The notes: generated by a model from the letters alone, not told the origin. Counted from the first letter of the stretch, positions 1 through 8,688 are shown. The stretch: DNA of 62,341 bases from Actinomycetota bacterium (GCA_005773635.1 SXHN01000059.1:1-62341); one strand, 5' to 3'. A program made the numbers and translations.

Positions 1-1
1 A

Positions 2-706
2 CTCGCGGCCGAGAATCTCAACGACGGCAGTGAGATTGTGGAGCTTGGCAATCTAACCATTGCGCCGAGTGAGTACATCTACGACTTTTCATTCCCCAAA
101 GATGGCGGCAAGCCAAATCCGCACTTGTGGACGAACCCCCCGATGGTGAAGCAGTACGCACGAGTAGTTGCCGAGGTCGTGAAACGCCGCGACCCTCGCA
201 ACGCGGATGCGTATCAAATCAACCTCGTGAGGTTTATGAACAAGGTTGACGAACTCGATGCGGCGATGAAGACAGCCAGCGCGACGATGACCGAGTCGCA
301 GCGGCAATTGCTGACCTATCACGACGCCTATGCGTACTTCGCGCAGCACTTCGGCTGGACCATTCTTGGTGCTATTCAGGTATCAAACTTCGAAGATCCA
401 ACTCCTCAAGAGGTCGCGGGCCTGATTGACCAAGTTCGGGTTGCGAAGGTTGCGGCGATCTTTGGGTCGGAAGTTTTTCCGAGCCCAGTGTTGCAACAGA
501 TTGGCAAAGAATCCGGCGTGGAGTATGTCGATGTGTTGCGTGACGATGACTTGCCGGGTGCCGTTGGCGAACCTGAACACTCCTGGCTCGGATTGATGCG
601 ATTCAACTACATCACGATGGTGGAAAGCCTTGGTGGGAATGCTTCTGCACTCAAAGCAGTGGTGGTAGAGAACGCCGCGCCCGACACTGCGAAGTATTCG
701 CAATGA
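2..706 (+). CDS. Metal ABC transporter substrate-binding protein (ZnuA/TroA-like), 5' truncated
   Basis: Periplasmic-type (extracytoplasmic) metal-binding lipoprotein or exported protein of a Zn2+/Mn2+ ABC importer. The reading frame is open to the window edge, so the signal peptide and N-terminal lobe are missing and the GTG at 38 is internal. Visible family marks are the metal ligand region PHLWTNPP, the second-lobe histidine in YHDAYAYFAQHFGW, and the acidic GSEVFPSP plus YVDVLRDDDLPG segments. The tail HSWLGLMRFNYITMVESLGG is typical of this cluster of binding proteins. Its stop overlaps the ATG of the ATPase gene by 4 bases (ATGA), so the three genes are probably one operon. Zn versus Mn specificity cannot be read from the sequence. 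Confidence 0.88.
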   Translation, partial: LAAENLNDGSEIVELGNLTIAPSEYIYDFSFPKDGGKPNPHLWTNPPMVKQYARVVAEVVKRRDPRNADAYQINLVRFMNKVDELDAAMKTASATMTESQRQLLTYHDAYAYFAQHFGWTILGAIQVSNFEDPTPQEVAGLIDQVRVAKVAAIFGSEVFPSPVLQQIGKESGVEYVDVLRDDDLPGAVGEPEHSWLGLMRFNYITMVESLGGNASALKAVVVENAAPDTAKYSQ

Positions 707-1482
707 GTGTTGCTCTGGTGGCGATGCACCGGGTGAGTTGCGCCTACGGGCGCGACCGAGCACTCGAAGATGTTTCGATGGTCGTTGAACCCGGTGACTT
801 CATTGGGATTGTGGGGCCGTCGGGATGCGGGAAGACGACGTTGCTGCGATCGATCTTGGGAACCATGCAACCGTGTGATGGGCAAGTTGTCCGACGGGAG
901 CGTCTCAAGATCGGCTACGTGCCGCAAGTGGAAACCGTTGACTGGCAATTCCCCGTCACTGTGCGTGAAGTGGTGTCGATGGCGAAACCAACTTCACGAT
1001 GGAGTCCGTGGTCGACTCGTGAAGAACGTTCGACTGTGGACGCGTTGTTGGAGCGACTGGGCGTTGGCGGCTTAGCGCACCGTCACATTCGTGAGCTGTC
1101 GGGCGGGCAACAGCAGCGCGTGTTTATTGCTCGTGCACTTCTCCGCGCGCCTGAATTGCTCGTGCTTGACGAACCGACTTCGGGCGTTGATGTTCGTACT
1201 CGTCATGAGATGTTGCATCTGTTGGCCGAACTCAATGAACCTGGGTTGGCGGTCTTGGTAACTACTCACGACCTCAATGGTCTTGCCGCTCATCTTCCAC
1301 ATTTGATGTGCCTGAATCGCCGAGTTATAGCGGCAGGCGCACCACGCATGGTGCTCAATCCCCGCGTGCTCGAAGCAACGTTTGGCGCACCGATGGCCGT
1401 ACTGGAGCATGCTGGGATGCCGTTGGTGGTCGATGATTACACGCATTTCAATGATCAACTGTTTCGGACCAAGGAGGCTTAA
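703..1482 (+). CDS. Metal ABC transporter ATP-binding protein (ZnuC/MntB-like)
   Basis: Cytoplasmic ATPase that powers the metal importer. The 259-aa protein has Walker A GPSGCGKTT at residues 38-46, Q-loop YVPQ at about 72-75, ABC signature LSGGQQQ at 132-138 and Walker B LLVLDEP at 152-158. An H-loop TTHDL follows. Start ATG overlaps the stop of the binding protein (ATGA), implying translational coupling; its 3' end carries the ribosome binding site of the permease gene. The length and the neighbours on both sides (TroA-like protein and ABC-3 permease) place it firmly in the Zn/Mn/Fe chelate-free metal uptake family. Confidence 0.93.
   Translation: MSVALVAMHRVSCAYGRDRALEDVSMVVEPGDFIGIVGPSGCGKTTLLRSILGTMQPCDGQVVRRERLKIGYVPQVETVDWQFPVTVREVVSMAKPTSRWSPWSTREERSTVDALLERLGVGGLAHRHIRELSGGQQQRVFIARALLRAPELLVLDEPTSGVDVRTRHEMLHLLAELNEPGLAVLVTTHDLNGLAAHLPHLMCLNRRVIAAGAPRMVLNPRVLEATFGAPMAVLEHAGMPLVVDDYTHFNDQLFRTKEA
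1471..1477 (+). promoter_or_regulatory. Ribosome binding site of the metal permease gene
   Basis: AAGGAGG lies 7 nt before the ATG at 1485, inside the last codons of the ATPase gene. It fixes the permease start. Confidence 0.8.
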
Positions 1483-1484
1483 TC

Positions 1485-2315
1485 ATGGAGTCGCTGCTTG
1501 ATCCGTTTCAGTATCTTTTCTTTCAAAAGGGGATGCTGGTTGCCACGATTGCTGGGGCGCTCTGCGGAGTCGTAGGGGTGTACGTGGTGTTGCGCGGAAT
1601 GAGCTACATCGGGCATGGCTTGAGTCATGCGATCTTTGGGGGAGCTGCCGCTAGCTCGATTATTTCGTTTAACTATTTCATCGGTGCCGGGTTGTGGGGA
1701 TTGGTCTCGGCGTTGATGATCGGCAAGGTCACGCGGCGAAAAGTCATTGGCTCGGATGCGGCGATCGGCGTGATCACGACAGCTTCGTTCGCGTTGGGTC
1801 TCGCATTGTTCGCCACCTTTGGGTCGGCTCGCAAGAGCGTTGATGCCGTGCTTTTCGGGAGCATTCTCGGAGTTTCCAGCACCGATATATGGGCGCTTGT
1901 CGGTATGTCGTCCTTCACCGCGGCAGTGTTGGTGTTGAACTATCGCCCTTTGCTATTTGCAACTTTCGACCCTGACGTTGCTGCAGTTTCAGGCGTGAAC
2001 ACCGCAAGGGTTGACGCCTTGTTGATGCTGGTACTTGCAGGGTCGATTTTGGTCACGATGAAAATCATCGGCGTGTTGCTGATTGCGGCATTGCTCGTGA
2101 TTCCGGCATCGATTGCTCGCCTACTCACGAACAGTTTCGCCCGGATGCTCAGCTATTCGGGCGTCATCGGAGCGCTGACGGGTGCGACCGGGATGTACCT
2201 CAGCTACCACCTCAACGTCAGTGCGGGAGCGAGCATTGTGCTCGTCGGTGCTGTGGTATTTGTCGTCGCTTTTGGCGCGACCACAATGAAACGTCAGGTT
2301 GTCGTGGTGGGCTGA
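1485..2315 (+). CDS. Metal ABC transporter permease (ABC-3 family, ZnuB-like)
   Basis: Integral membrane subunit of the metal importer, 276 aa with about eight hydrophobic helices. Typical ABC-3 segments are visible: VLRGMSYIGHGLSHAIFGGAA near residue 40 and the later VTMKIIGVLLIAALLVIPASIARLL block around residues 190-212. The ATG at 1485 is preceded by a strong AAGGAGG ribosome binding site (1471-1477) placed inside the end of the ATPase gene. It is the last gene of the operon and its final 22 bases overlap the 3' end of the convergent L,D-transpeptidase gene, so no separate terminator fits between them. Confidence 0.92.
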   Translation: MESLLDPFQYLFFQKGMLVATIAGALCGVVGVYVVLRGMSYIGHGLSHAIFGGAAASSIISFNYFIGAGLWGLVSALMIGKVTRRKVIGSDAAIGVITTASFALGLALFATFGSARKSVDAVLFGSILGVSSTDIWALVGMSSFTAAVLVLNYRPLLFATFDPDVAAVSGVNTARVDALLMLVLAGSILVTMKIIGVLLIAALLVIPASIARLLTNSFARMLSYSGVIGALTGATGMYLSYHLNVSAGASIVLVGAVVFVVAFGATTMKRQVVVVG

Positions 2316-3367
2316 GGCACTGTGGTTGGTGCCACTGTCGTGGTTGGAGCCTTGGTGGTGGTCGTGGCTGGTGGCTTTGTGGACGCGGTCGTCGCAGGCG
2401 GTGCGGTGGTCGTAGTTGGTGCCGTCGTGGTCGTGGTGGCCCGCGGGTTTGTGCGAGGCGTCGTGCGGCTTCCACGCGGCGCTTGCGTGCCCATGACGTA
2501 TACCGGCTCGCCCTTATGCACCAAGGTTGCGAAATACGTGGCGATGTCCATCGGGATTCGGGCGCAACCGTGCGAGGCCGGGTACACCGGAACTGATTCA
2601 AGCCCGTGCACGGCAATTCCGCCGTTGAAATAGTACGGATTCCAGAGCTTTCCGAGTTTGCTTGTGCGCCAACCCTTGATGTTTCTCGTCATGGTGTAGC
2701 GGCCGGTTGGCGTGACCGCATACTGACATCCCTGGTCGCCGCCACAGAAGTGTTCGCCGTTGCCTGTCGAGGTGGTGGTCATCAGCACAATTTCCCATTT
2801 CGTCCAGACGATGAGGATCTGTCGATCAAGGTCGATCTCAACTCGATCGGCTTCGCCGTTCGGGACTAGCGGAGTCGGGTATTTGAATTCGCTGATCGCG
2901 ACGCGGGTGGCTGCGTCGATGCGTCCGGTTCGGGGCAGGCCGTAAATCTTCTGAACGGTTTCGACCGCATATCGCATGTTCCGATCGAACCGCCCGTCGA
3001 GTGCCCCCGGATCGAAGCGCATGCTCTTGAGCCGGGCTTCGTAGGCGGCAACGACGGGTCCTGATGCGTACTGCCCGAGCCCGTTTCGCGGAATCTCCGG
3101 CATTGTTGCGTTCGCCGGGTTCTGCATCTCGGGGTGGGTGGTCGTTGTAGTTGGAAGGGTTGTTGGTGTCGTTTTGGTCGTTGACGTCACCACCGGACGT
3201 GAGGTAGTCGTGGACGGCCGCGTGCTGGTCGCTTGGGCCGCGGGCAACTTCGGGTCGTCGAATCCGAGGATGTATCCGTACGTGCCGATGCTGGCGGCGG
3301 CGACTGCTGCGGCAGTCCCGGCCACGATCACACTGCTACGGACCCACTTGGAAACTTGCACGGCCAA
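2294..3367 (-). CDS. L,D-transpeptidase (YkuD) with peptidoglycan-binding domain and Thr-rich tail
   Basis: Envelope enzyme expected to make 3-3 (meso-DAP to meso-DAP) peptidoglycan cross-links. The 357-aa protein has a membrane anchor or signal helix at about 11-33, a Thr/Ser/Pro-rich linker at 48-79, a PG_binding_1-like domain at about 105-165, a YkuD domain at about 174-292 and a Thr/Pro-rich tail from 300 to the end. The catalytic block is clear: His254 (AVHGLE) and SHGCAR at 265-270 with Cys268 as nucleophile. Start is TTG at 3367 just after an in-frame stop; a GTG at 3361 is an alternative. The low-complexity tail suggests a cell-wall spanning or glycosylated segment. Overlaps the metal permease gene tail to tail. 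Confidence 0.88.
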   Translation of the reverse strand: MAVQVSKWVRSSVIVAGTAAAVAAASIGTYGYILGFDDPKLPAAQATSTRPSTTTSRPVVTSTTKTTPTTLPTTTTTHPEMQNPANATMPEIPRNGLGQYASGPVVAAYEARLKSMRFDPGALDGRFDRNMRYAVETVQKIYGLPRTGRIDAATRVAISEFKYPTPLVPNGEADRVEIDLDRQILIVWTKWEIVLMTTTSTGNGEHFCGGDQGCQYAVTPTGRYTMTRNIKGWRTSKLGKLWNPYYFNGGIAVHGLESVPVYPASHGCARIPMDIATYFATLVHKGEPVYVMGTQAPRGSRTTPRTNPRATTTTTAPTTTTAPPATTASTKPPATTTTKAPTTTVAPTTVPQPTTTT

Positions 3368-3439
3368 ACCCTGTCTCGTCGCGCGTTAGTGCGGCAAGAC
3401 TAGTGCGCGATGTGGCCTCGACGGGATCAGGCGAGCGCG

Positions 3440-3613
3440 TTACGCAGTCGGCTGAGCTGCGTCTTCGAGCAGCTCGCGTAGTTCGCTGTCGTCGAGCACG
3501 GCTGTGCGCAGATCTAGCAAGTAGTCAACAACCTCGTGGCCTGCGATGAGATCGCGGGATGCGAACCGCGCCAATGCTCCGTCGATCATGGTGACGATGC
3601 CGGTTTGGTTCAT
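3440..3613 (-). CDS. Small acidic hypothetical protein (57 aa)
   Basis: Not recognised. The start ATG at 3613 is chosen because a near-perfect AGGAGG (3619-3624 on this strand) sits 5 nt upstream; a longer frame from 3646 would bury that site in coding sequence. The protein is short and acidic and looks fully helical: GIVTMIDGALARFASRD then VVDYLLDLRTAVLDDSELRELLED. No cysteines, no membrane segment. It lies between sufU and the L,D-transpeptidase on the same strand, about 120 nt after sufU, so it may or may not be co-transcribed with the suf genes. The strong RBS is the main support that it is translated. Confidence 0.6.
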   Translation of the reverse strand: MNQTGIVTMIDGALARFASRDLIAGHEVVDYLLDLRTAVLDDSELRELLEDAAQPTA

Positions 3614-3733
3614 CTTGGCCTCCTGGATATTGCGACTGGATGGCAACTTAACACCATCATCGACAAAAACTTGGTCGGGTTTTGCACAACTTGAAATAGG
3701 CCACGTTTGCCGCGTGATCCGGCCGTTGCGGGC

Positions 3734-4228
3734 CTAGTTCGGTAATTCGGCACCAATCTCGTCGAGACCCTGTTGGAGCGTGTTCCATGCGAGCGTTGCG
3801 CACTTGATCCTGACCGGAAATTTGACGACGCCTTGCAAGGCTTCAAGGTCGCCAAGCCGAACGCCTTCGAGGTCGGCGGCAAGATCGGTGCCGTCGGATT
3901 CGCCTTCGAGCTTGCTCTCGTGGATTGACATCAGTGCTTTGAATGCTCGTATGAGTAGGCGAGCCTCCTCCACGCTCTTTCCTTTGACCGCGTCACTCAT
4001 CATTGAGGTTGATGCTTGGCTGATGGAGCAACCCTGTCCGCTGATTTTGATGTCAACGACGAGTCCGGATACGGAGTCGACATCGAGGTATACCGCGACT
4101 TCGTCGCCGCACAGAGGGTTAAATCCTTCGGTCTTGTGTGCCGGTGGCACTGCAAGTTCTCCGCGGTTGCGAGGTGAACGGTAATGATCGAGGATGATCT
4201 CTCTGTAGAGGTCTTCGAGGCCAGCCAT
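3734..4228 (-). CDS. sufU: SufU, Fe-S cluster assembly sulfur-transfer protein
   Basis: Zinc-dependent sulfurtransferase that accepts persulfide sulfur from SufS in the Gram-positive/actinobacterial SUF pathway. At 164 aa it has the family length. Zn-site residues are all present: Cys40 and Asp42 in NPLCGDEV, Cys67 in GQGCSIS, Cys143 in RIKCATLAW. The N-terminal LEDLYREIILDHYRSPRNRG is a textbook SufU start. It follows sufS on the same strand with about 50 nt between; order sufC-sufS-sufU is the usual actinobacterial one, though sufB, sufD and sufT are not next to it here. Confidence 0.95.
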   Translation of the reverse strand: MAGLEDLYREIILDHYRSPRNRGELAVPPAHKTEGFNPLCGDEVAVYLDVDSVSGLVVDIKISGQGCSISQASTSMMSDAVKGKSVEEARLLIRAFKALMSIHESKLEGESDGTDLAADLEGVRLGDLEALQGVVKFPVRIKCATLAWNTLQQGLDEIGAELPN

Positions 4229-4278
4229 GGGGGAATCCTATCGAGTTATGTCGGCATGCTCGCAGAACGAGCGGTCGA

Positions 4279-5514
4279 TCAGATTGCGAAGAACTTTTCA
4301 GCTTTGATGAGCGCCGCGACCAGACAGTCGACGTCGATTTCATCGTTGTACATGTAGAAGCTGGCGCGGCTAGTGGCGGGTACACCAAGTTGGCGCATCA
4401 GCGGTTTTGCGCAGTGATGCCCGGCGCGCACGCAAACGCCGTCTTCATCAAGTACTTGACTGATGTCGTGGGCATGTATGCCGTCGAACAGAAACGAGAT
4501 CGCGCCGCCTCGGATCGAAACGTCGCGCGGCCCGTAGACGGTAAGCCGATCAGCGAACTCGTCGTGGAGCGCGTCGAGTGCGTATCTGGTGAGGCGCATT
4601 TCGTGGTCACGGATTGCATCCATACCCAATGAATCCAGGTAGTCGACCGCCGCGCCAAACCCAATCGCTTCAACGATCGCTGGAGTTCCGGCTTCGAACT
4701 TCCACGGAATGTCGTTGGTCGTGAAACCCTCAAGGCGGACATCGCGAATCATTTCGCCTCCCCCGAGAAACGGGGGCATCGCTTCGAGGATCTCCGCTTT
4801 CGCCCACAACGCACCTATGCCACTCGGGCCGCACATTTTATGGGCAGAAAACGCAACGAAGTCGGCGCCCCAATCGCGGACATTGGTTGCGACATGAGGG
4901 ATGTACTGACACGCGTCGATCAATACGAAAGCGTCGTGTGCGCGTGCCGCGGCGATCAACGGCGCTAGTGGGTTGATGGTGCCCAGCACGTTTGACATCG
5001 CCGTGACGCTCAAGAGTTTGGCGCCGTCGAGAAGTATGTCGAGACGTGTGAGATCGAGGGTGAAATCAGCGTTCATCGGGATCCAGCGCAATTCGATCCC
5101 GCGTTCCGCGGCGAGCATCTGCCACGGAACCACGTTGGCGTGGTGTTCCATATGAGAAATGACGACGGCGTCACCAGCGTGGAGATTGGCGCGAGCCCAT
5201 GAGTAAGCCACCAGGTTGATGGCTTCCGTCGCGTTGCGCACGAAAATGAGCTCGCGCGCCTCGCTCGCTCCTATGAACTTAGCGACTTTCGCACGAGCCT
5301 TCTCGAATTCTGCTGTGGCGCGTTCTGCGATTTCGTAGACGCCACGGTGCACGTTTGCGTAATGATGGCGATACGCGTGGTCCATTGCATCGAGCACAGC
5401 CAGTGGCTTTTGGGATGATGCCGCCGAGTCCAAAAATACCAGGCGGTTGCCGCGTGACTTCGTGTTGAGAATTGGAAAGTCGGCTTTGATGCGCTCGACG
5501 TCGAGCGGGCTCAT
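4279..5514 (-). CDS. sufS: SufS, cysteine desulfurase (PLP-dependent)
   Basis: Releases sulfur from L-cysteine as an enzyme-bound persulfide for Fe-S cluster assembly. The 411-aa protein is a class V aminotransferase fold: PLP lysine Lys226 in SAHKMCG, the HMEHHAN stretch at 121-127, and the catalytic Cys367 in RAGHHCAKP. These match group II (SufS) desulfurases, whose partner is SufU, the next gene. Its ATG overlaps the sufC stop by 4 bases, so the two are co-translated. Confidence 0.95.
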   Translation of the reverse strand: MSPLDVERIKADFPILNTKSRGNRLVFLDSAASSQKPLAVLDAMDHAYRHHYANVHRGVYEIAERATAEFEKARAKVAKFIGASEARELIFVRNATEAINLVAYSWARANLHAGDAVVISHMEHHANVVPWQMLAAERGIELRWIPMNADFTLDLTRLDILLDGAKLLSVTAMSNVLGTINPLAPLIAAARAHDAFVLIDACQYIPHVATNVRDWGADFVAFSAHKMCGPSGIGALWAKAEILEAMPPFLGGGEMIRDVRLEGFTTNDIPWKFEAGTPAIVEAIGFGAAVDYLDSLGMDAIRDHEMRLTRYALDALHDEFADRLTVYGPRDVSIRGGAISFLFDGIHAHDISQVLDEDGVCVRAGHHCAKPLMRQLGVPATSRASFYMYNDEIDVDCLVAALIKAEKFFAI

Positions 5515-6284
5515 GTTGTTGACGCCGCAGAGTTTCGGAACGCGTCGAAACCGTCGATTTCGACCTGCTGTGCGAGCTCGGGACCGCCGCTGCGAACTAC
5601 TTGGCCGTCCACTAGCACGTGCACAACGTCGGGAGCGAGGTAGTCGAGCATGCGTTGATAGTGGGTGATCACCAAAATCCCGAGATCAGGGCGCTCCTTG
5701 CGTACCTCAGCGATGCCGTCGCCGACTGCCTTCAACGCATCAATGTCGAGGCCGCTGTCAGTTTCGTCGAGTATCGCGAAGTCGGGTTCGAGCAGCGCCA
5801 TTTGCAGGATCTCGTTGCGCTTGCGCTCGCCGCCGGAGAAGCCTTCATTCAAGTATCGCTCCGTGAAGCGGTTGTCCATACCAAGGCGCTTCGTCCATTC
5901 CATGATCTTGAGCCGGACTTCAAGCACCGAGAAGTTGTCGATACCTTTGCGAATTGCCATCGCTTGACGTAAGAAGCTGAAAACGCTTACGCCGGGAATC
6001 TCCTCTGGGTGTTGGAAACCAAGAAACAGGCCCCGAGCCGCCCGATCGCCGGGTGAGAGGTGCGTGATGTCTTCACCCTGGAACCGGACTTTGCCAGCGC
6101 TCACGACATACGCAGGATTACCGAGCAGCACGTTCGCGAGGGTGCTTTTCCCCGACCCGTTTGGACCCATCAACGCGTGCACTTCGCCAGCGGGGACCTT
6201 GAAATTCACACCGTTGAGTATGGGATTGCCGTCGACCTCAGCGTGGAGGTCTTCAATTTCCAGAGCCATTTCGGCAGTGACCAT
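5511..6284 (-). CDS. sufC: SufC, Fe-S assembly ATPase
   Basis: ABC-type soluble ATPase that energises the SufBCD scaffold. In the 257-aa protein Walker A GPNGSGKST is at 40-48, the unusual SufC signature GFSGGERKRNE at about 148-158 and Walker B FAILDETDSGLD at about 169-180. There is no Shine-Dalgarno before the ATG at 6284; instead a TACACT -10-like box lies 7 nt upstream, suggesting a leaderless start, and an inverted repeat covers the region behind it. ATG at 6269 (before ALEIEDLH) is an alternative start. First gene of sufC-sufS-sufU; its obligate partners sufB and sufD must be elsewhere. Confidence 0.95.
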   Translation of the reverse strand: MVTAEMALEIEDLHAEVDGNPILNGVNFKVPAGEVHALMGPNGSGKSTLANVLLGNPAYVVSAGKVRFQGEDITHLSPGDRAARGLFLGFQHPEEIPGVSVFSFLRQAMAIRKGIDNFSVLEVRLKIMEWTKRLGMDNRFTERYLNEGFSGGERKRNEILQMALLEPDFAILDETDSGLDIDALKAVGDGIAEVRKERPDLGILVITHYQRMLDYLAPDVVHVLVDGQVVRSGGPELAQQVEIDGFDAFRNSAASTT

Positions 6285-6291
6285 GGGCTGC

Positions 6292-6323
6292 AGTGTAATT
6301 CCACTACGGCGGTAGTGAAAATT
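6292..6323 (-). promoter_or_regulatory. sufC promoter with inverted-repeat operator
   Basis: On the minus strand a TACACT box (6292-6297) stands 7 nt before the sufC ATG. Directly behind it is the inverted repeat CACTAC-GGCG-GTAGTG (6302-6317), flanked by AATT on both sides (6297-6300 and 6320-6323). The repeat would lie between the -10 and -35 positions, the classic place for a repressor. Suf operons are commonly regulated by SufR/Rrf2-type Fe-S sensors; which protein binds here is inference. Confidence 0.5.
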
Positions 6324-6364
6324 GTGAGGCCGGCCCAGCGCTTCGCTATGCGTCGATCGCCGAG

Positions 6365-7363
6365 CTACGTCGAAGGGGTCGACAAGCTCACCGCAAAATC
6401 TCCGTCGGGATCAGTCCACCAGTGCGTCATGGTGAGCCCGGCGTCCGCGAGTTCGGATTCCACCCGGTCTCTGCGAAATTTGGCGCTGATCTCGGTGCGC
6501 ATTTGTTCGCCTTGGGCGAACCGCACCACCTGGTTGAGGGCGACCACTTTGACTTCGAGATCGCGGCGGGCCTCAAGGCGCATCTCGATCCACTGGCGTT
6601 CAGGAACCCATGCAGCAACATGGGTGAAGTCGCTGTGATCGAAATCAGCATCGAGTTCTCTGTTGAGTACTGACAGAAGATTCTTGTTGAACAACGCCGT
6701 GATACCAGCTTGGTCGTCGTAGGCGGCGATGAGGCGCTCGGGTGCCTTCACCAAGTCGGTGCCCAACAGAAAGTGGTCTCCGAGTTGCAGTTGGTTTGCG
6801 ACGTCTTGAAGAAACGTTGCTCGTTTTGCAGGTTCGAGGTTGCCGATTGTGCCGCCGAGGAACGCTATGAGTCGCTTCCCGCCGACGGGCAGCGTGTGGA
6901 GGTGCTGTTCGAAGTCGCCGACTACGGCGTGGACTTCGGTGCCGGGATAGTTGGTGCTGATCAGAGCGGCGGCAGCGCGCAGCGTTTGTTCGCTGACATC
7001 GAACGGCATGAATCGTCGCAGCGTGCCCTCACTGCGTAGCGCGTCGAGCAGCACCGTCGTTTTGTCAGAAGTGCCCGAGCCGAGCTCGATCAGGGTGTCC
7101 GCTTTGGTGACTTCGGCGATGGTTGCTGCTTGCGTCATAAGGATCGAACGTTCGCAACGGGTCGGGTAGTACTCCGCAACTTTGGTGATTTCGTCGAACA
7201 ACTGCGAGCCGTAGTGGTCGTAGAACCATTTCGGTGGAATGTCTTTTGGCATCGCGTTGAGGCCAGCTTGCGCGTCGTTGCGCAACGCGTGATGCATCGT
7301 CTCAGGCGCGAGATGTACGTCGACGGTGATCAACGTTGCATCAAATTTCCTGCGCGGACTCAT
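6365..7363 (-). CDS. egtD: EgtD, L-histidine N-alpha-methyltransferase (ergothioneine biosynthesis)
   Basis: Trimethylates L-histidine to hercynine with three SAM molecules. The 332-aa protein has the family marks PPKWFYD at 43-49, YYPTRCE at 65-71 and the SAM motif ELGSGTSDKT at 93-102. The reading frame extends a further 74 codons upstream, but that part lies inside egtB; the ATG at 7363 overlaps the egtB stop as ATGA and gives the normal EgtD length and N-terminus. It sits directly after egtB, the enzyme that uses its product. Confidence 0.93.
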   Translation of the reverse strand: MSPRRKFDATLITVDVHLAPETMHHALRNDAQAGLNAMPKDIPPKWFYDHYGSQLFDEITKVAEYYPTRCERSILMTQAATIAEVTKADTLIELGSGTSDKTTVLLDALRSEGTLRRFMPFDVSEQTLRAAAALISTNYPGTEVHAVVGDFEQHLHTLPVGGKRLIAFLGGTIGNLEPAKRATFLQDVANQLQLGDHFLLGTDLVKAPERLIAAYDDQAGITALFNKNLLSVLNRELDADFDHSDFTHVAAWVPERQWIEMRLEARRDLEVKVVALNQVVRFAQGEQMRTEISAKFRRDRVESELADAGLTMTHWWTDPDGDFAVSLSTPST

Positions 7364-8670
7364 GGCTTGACATCGCGAGCGAGGCGAATACCTGAGAACA
7401 TCCAACGCTGATGTGGGTAGAAGAAGTTTCGGTAGCTGGCCCGAATGTGACTTGCGGGTGTGGCGAACGATCCACCTCGTAGCACCATCTGGTTGCTCAT
7501 GAATTTGCCGTTGTACTCGCCGACCGCGCCGGCAGCAACCGCGAATCGCGGATAGGCAAGATATGCCGAACCGGTCCACTCCCACACGTCGCCGAACATT
7601 TGCGAATCGCGATTGAGGCAGGGAGTCGGATGTAACCGGAAATCAAAGGGGGTTTCTTCATTGAGCAAATGACCGGCGGCTTGTGTTTGGGCGTTCTCTG
7701 TTTGCGCGGCCGATTCCCATTCGAATTCCGTTGGGAGCCGAGCGTTACTCCAACGAGCGAACGCATCGGCCTCGTAGTGACTGATATGAACGACGGGGTC
7801 GTGATCGCGGATTACTTCTCGACCGTGCAAGGTGAACGATGTCCAAGTGTTGAGTTCATCGAGTTGCCAGTACAACGGAGCGTTCCAACCTTCGCGTCGC
7901 GCCGTGTGCCACCCATCAGAGAGCCAAAGCTCGGGCCGTTCGTAGCCATCGTCTTCGATGAACGCGATCCATTCGGCGTTGGTAGTCAGGCGATGCGCAA
8001 GCTGGAACGGTTGGACGAGTTCGGTGTGAATCGGTGTTTCGTTGTCGAACGCGAATTCAAAATCGGTAGCTCCGATATCGACGATCCCGCCCTCATGCGT
8101 GGTGAACGACAAACTGTTTGCAGGTGAGTGCGATTCGTCGGTGGAGTTGTTGGCGCACTTCACGTAGTGGTCTGCGAATGAGTTTCGAGACATCGCGTGC
8201 TTGATATCCATGAGTAGCAGCTCTTGATGCTGCTGTTCATGGTGTAGGCCGAGTTCGATTCGCTGGCACACGGCTGCAAAGAGGCGAGCGGATGCAGTGG
8301 TGAGTAGTTCCGCGATGGCGTGATCGACGTGCGCGCGGTAACGAGCAATTTCTTCACACGATGGTCGGCTGAGGAGCCCCCGTTCGGCTCTTGCGTGGCG
8401 CTCGCCTACCGCGTTGTAGTACGAGTTGAAGAGATACGTGAAATGCGGGTCGAACTGTCGATAACCCGCGGCCTCGGGTACAAGAATGAATGTCTCGAAA
8501 AACCAGGTTGTGTGCGCTCGGTGCCACTTTGACGGGCTTGCATCAGCCATGGACTGCATACATTGATCTTCGTCAGTGAGCGGGACTGCGAGTTGCTCAG
8601 TGAGCGCCCGGACGCGACGAAATGTTGCGAGGAGGGTGTCGCGATCGTGACGTACGGCCGTGGTTACCAA
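7360..8670 (-). CDS. egtB: EgtB, hercynylcysteine sulfoxide synthase (non-haem iron)
   Basis: Iron- and O2-dependent C-S bond-forming enzyme of ergothioneine synthesis. The 436 aa comprise an N-terminal DinB-like domain with the three iron ligands His50 (KWHRAHTTWFFE), His144 and His148 (HEQQHQELLL), followed by an FGE-sulfatase-like domain ending GGSFATPASHIRASYRNFF. RGLLSRPSCEEI matches mycobacterial-type EgtB. Start is a TTG at 8670, 18 nt after the upstream hydrolase stop; no good Shine-Dalgarno. egtA, egtC and egtE are not adjacent, so the thiol donor (gamma-Glu-Cys or Cys) is uncertain. Confidence 0.93.
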   Translation of the reverse strand: MVTTAVRHDRDTLLATFRRVRALTEQLAVPLTDEDQCMQSMADASPSKWHRAHTTWFFETFILVPEAAGYRQFDPHFTYLFNSYYNAVGERHARAERGLLSRPSCEEIARYRAHVDHAIAELLTTASARLFAAVCQRIELGLHHEQQHQELLLMDIKHAMSRNSFADHYVKCANNSTDESHSPANSLSFTTHEGGIVDIGATDFEFAFDNETPIHTELVQPFQLAHRLTTNAEWIAFIEDDGYERPELWLSDGWHTARREGWNAPLYWQLDELNTWTSFTLHGREVIRDHDPVVHISHYEADAFARWSNARLPTEFEWESAAQTENAQTQAAGHLLNEETPFDFRLHPTPCLNRDSQMFGDVWEWTGSAYLAYPRFAVAAGAVGEYNGKFMSNQMVLRGGSFATPASHIRASYRNFFYPHQRWMFSGIRLARDVKP

Positions 8671-8688
8671 CGTAGGTCCGAGAAGTGG

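Noticed and set aside
3700-3736. GGCC-rich inverted repeat downstream of the 57-aa gene's promoter as a sufU terminator
   Set aside because: Only a 4-bp stem could be drawn; too weak to list.
7364-7585. 74-codon N-terminal extension of EgtD
   Set aside because: It lies wholly within egtB and has no EgtD-like sequence; the ATGA overlap gives a normal start at 7363.
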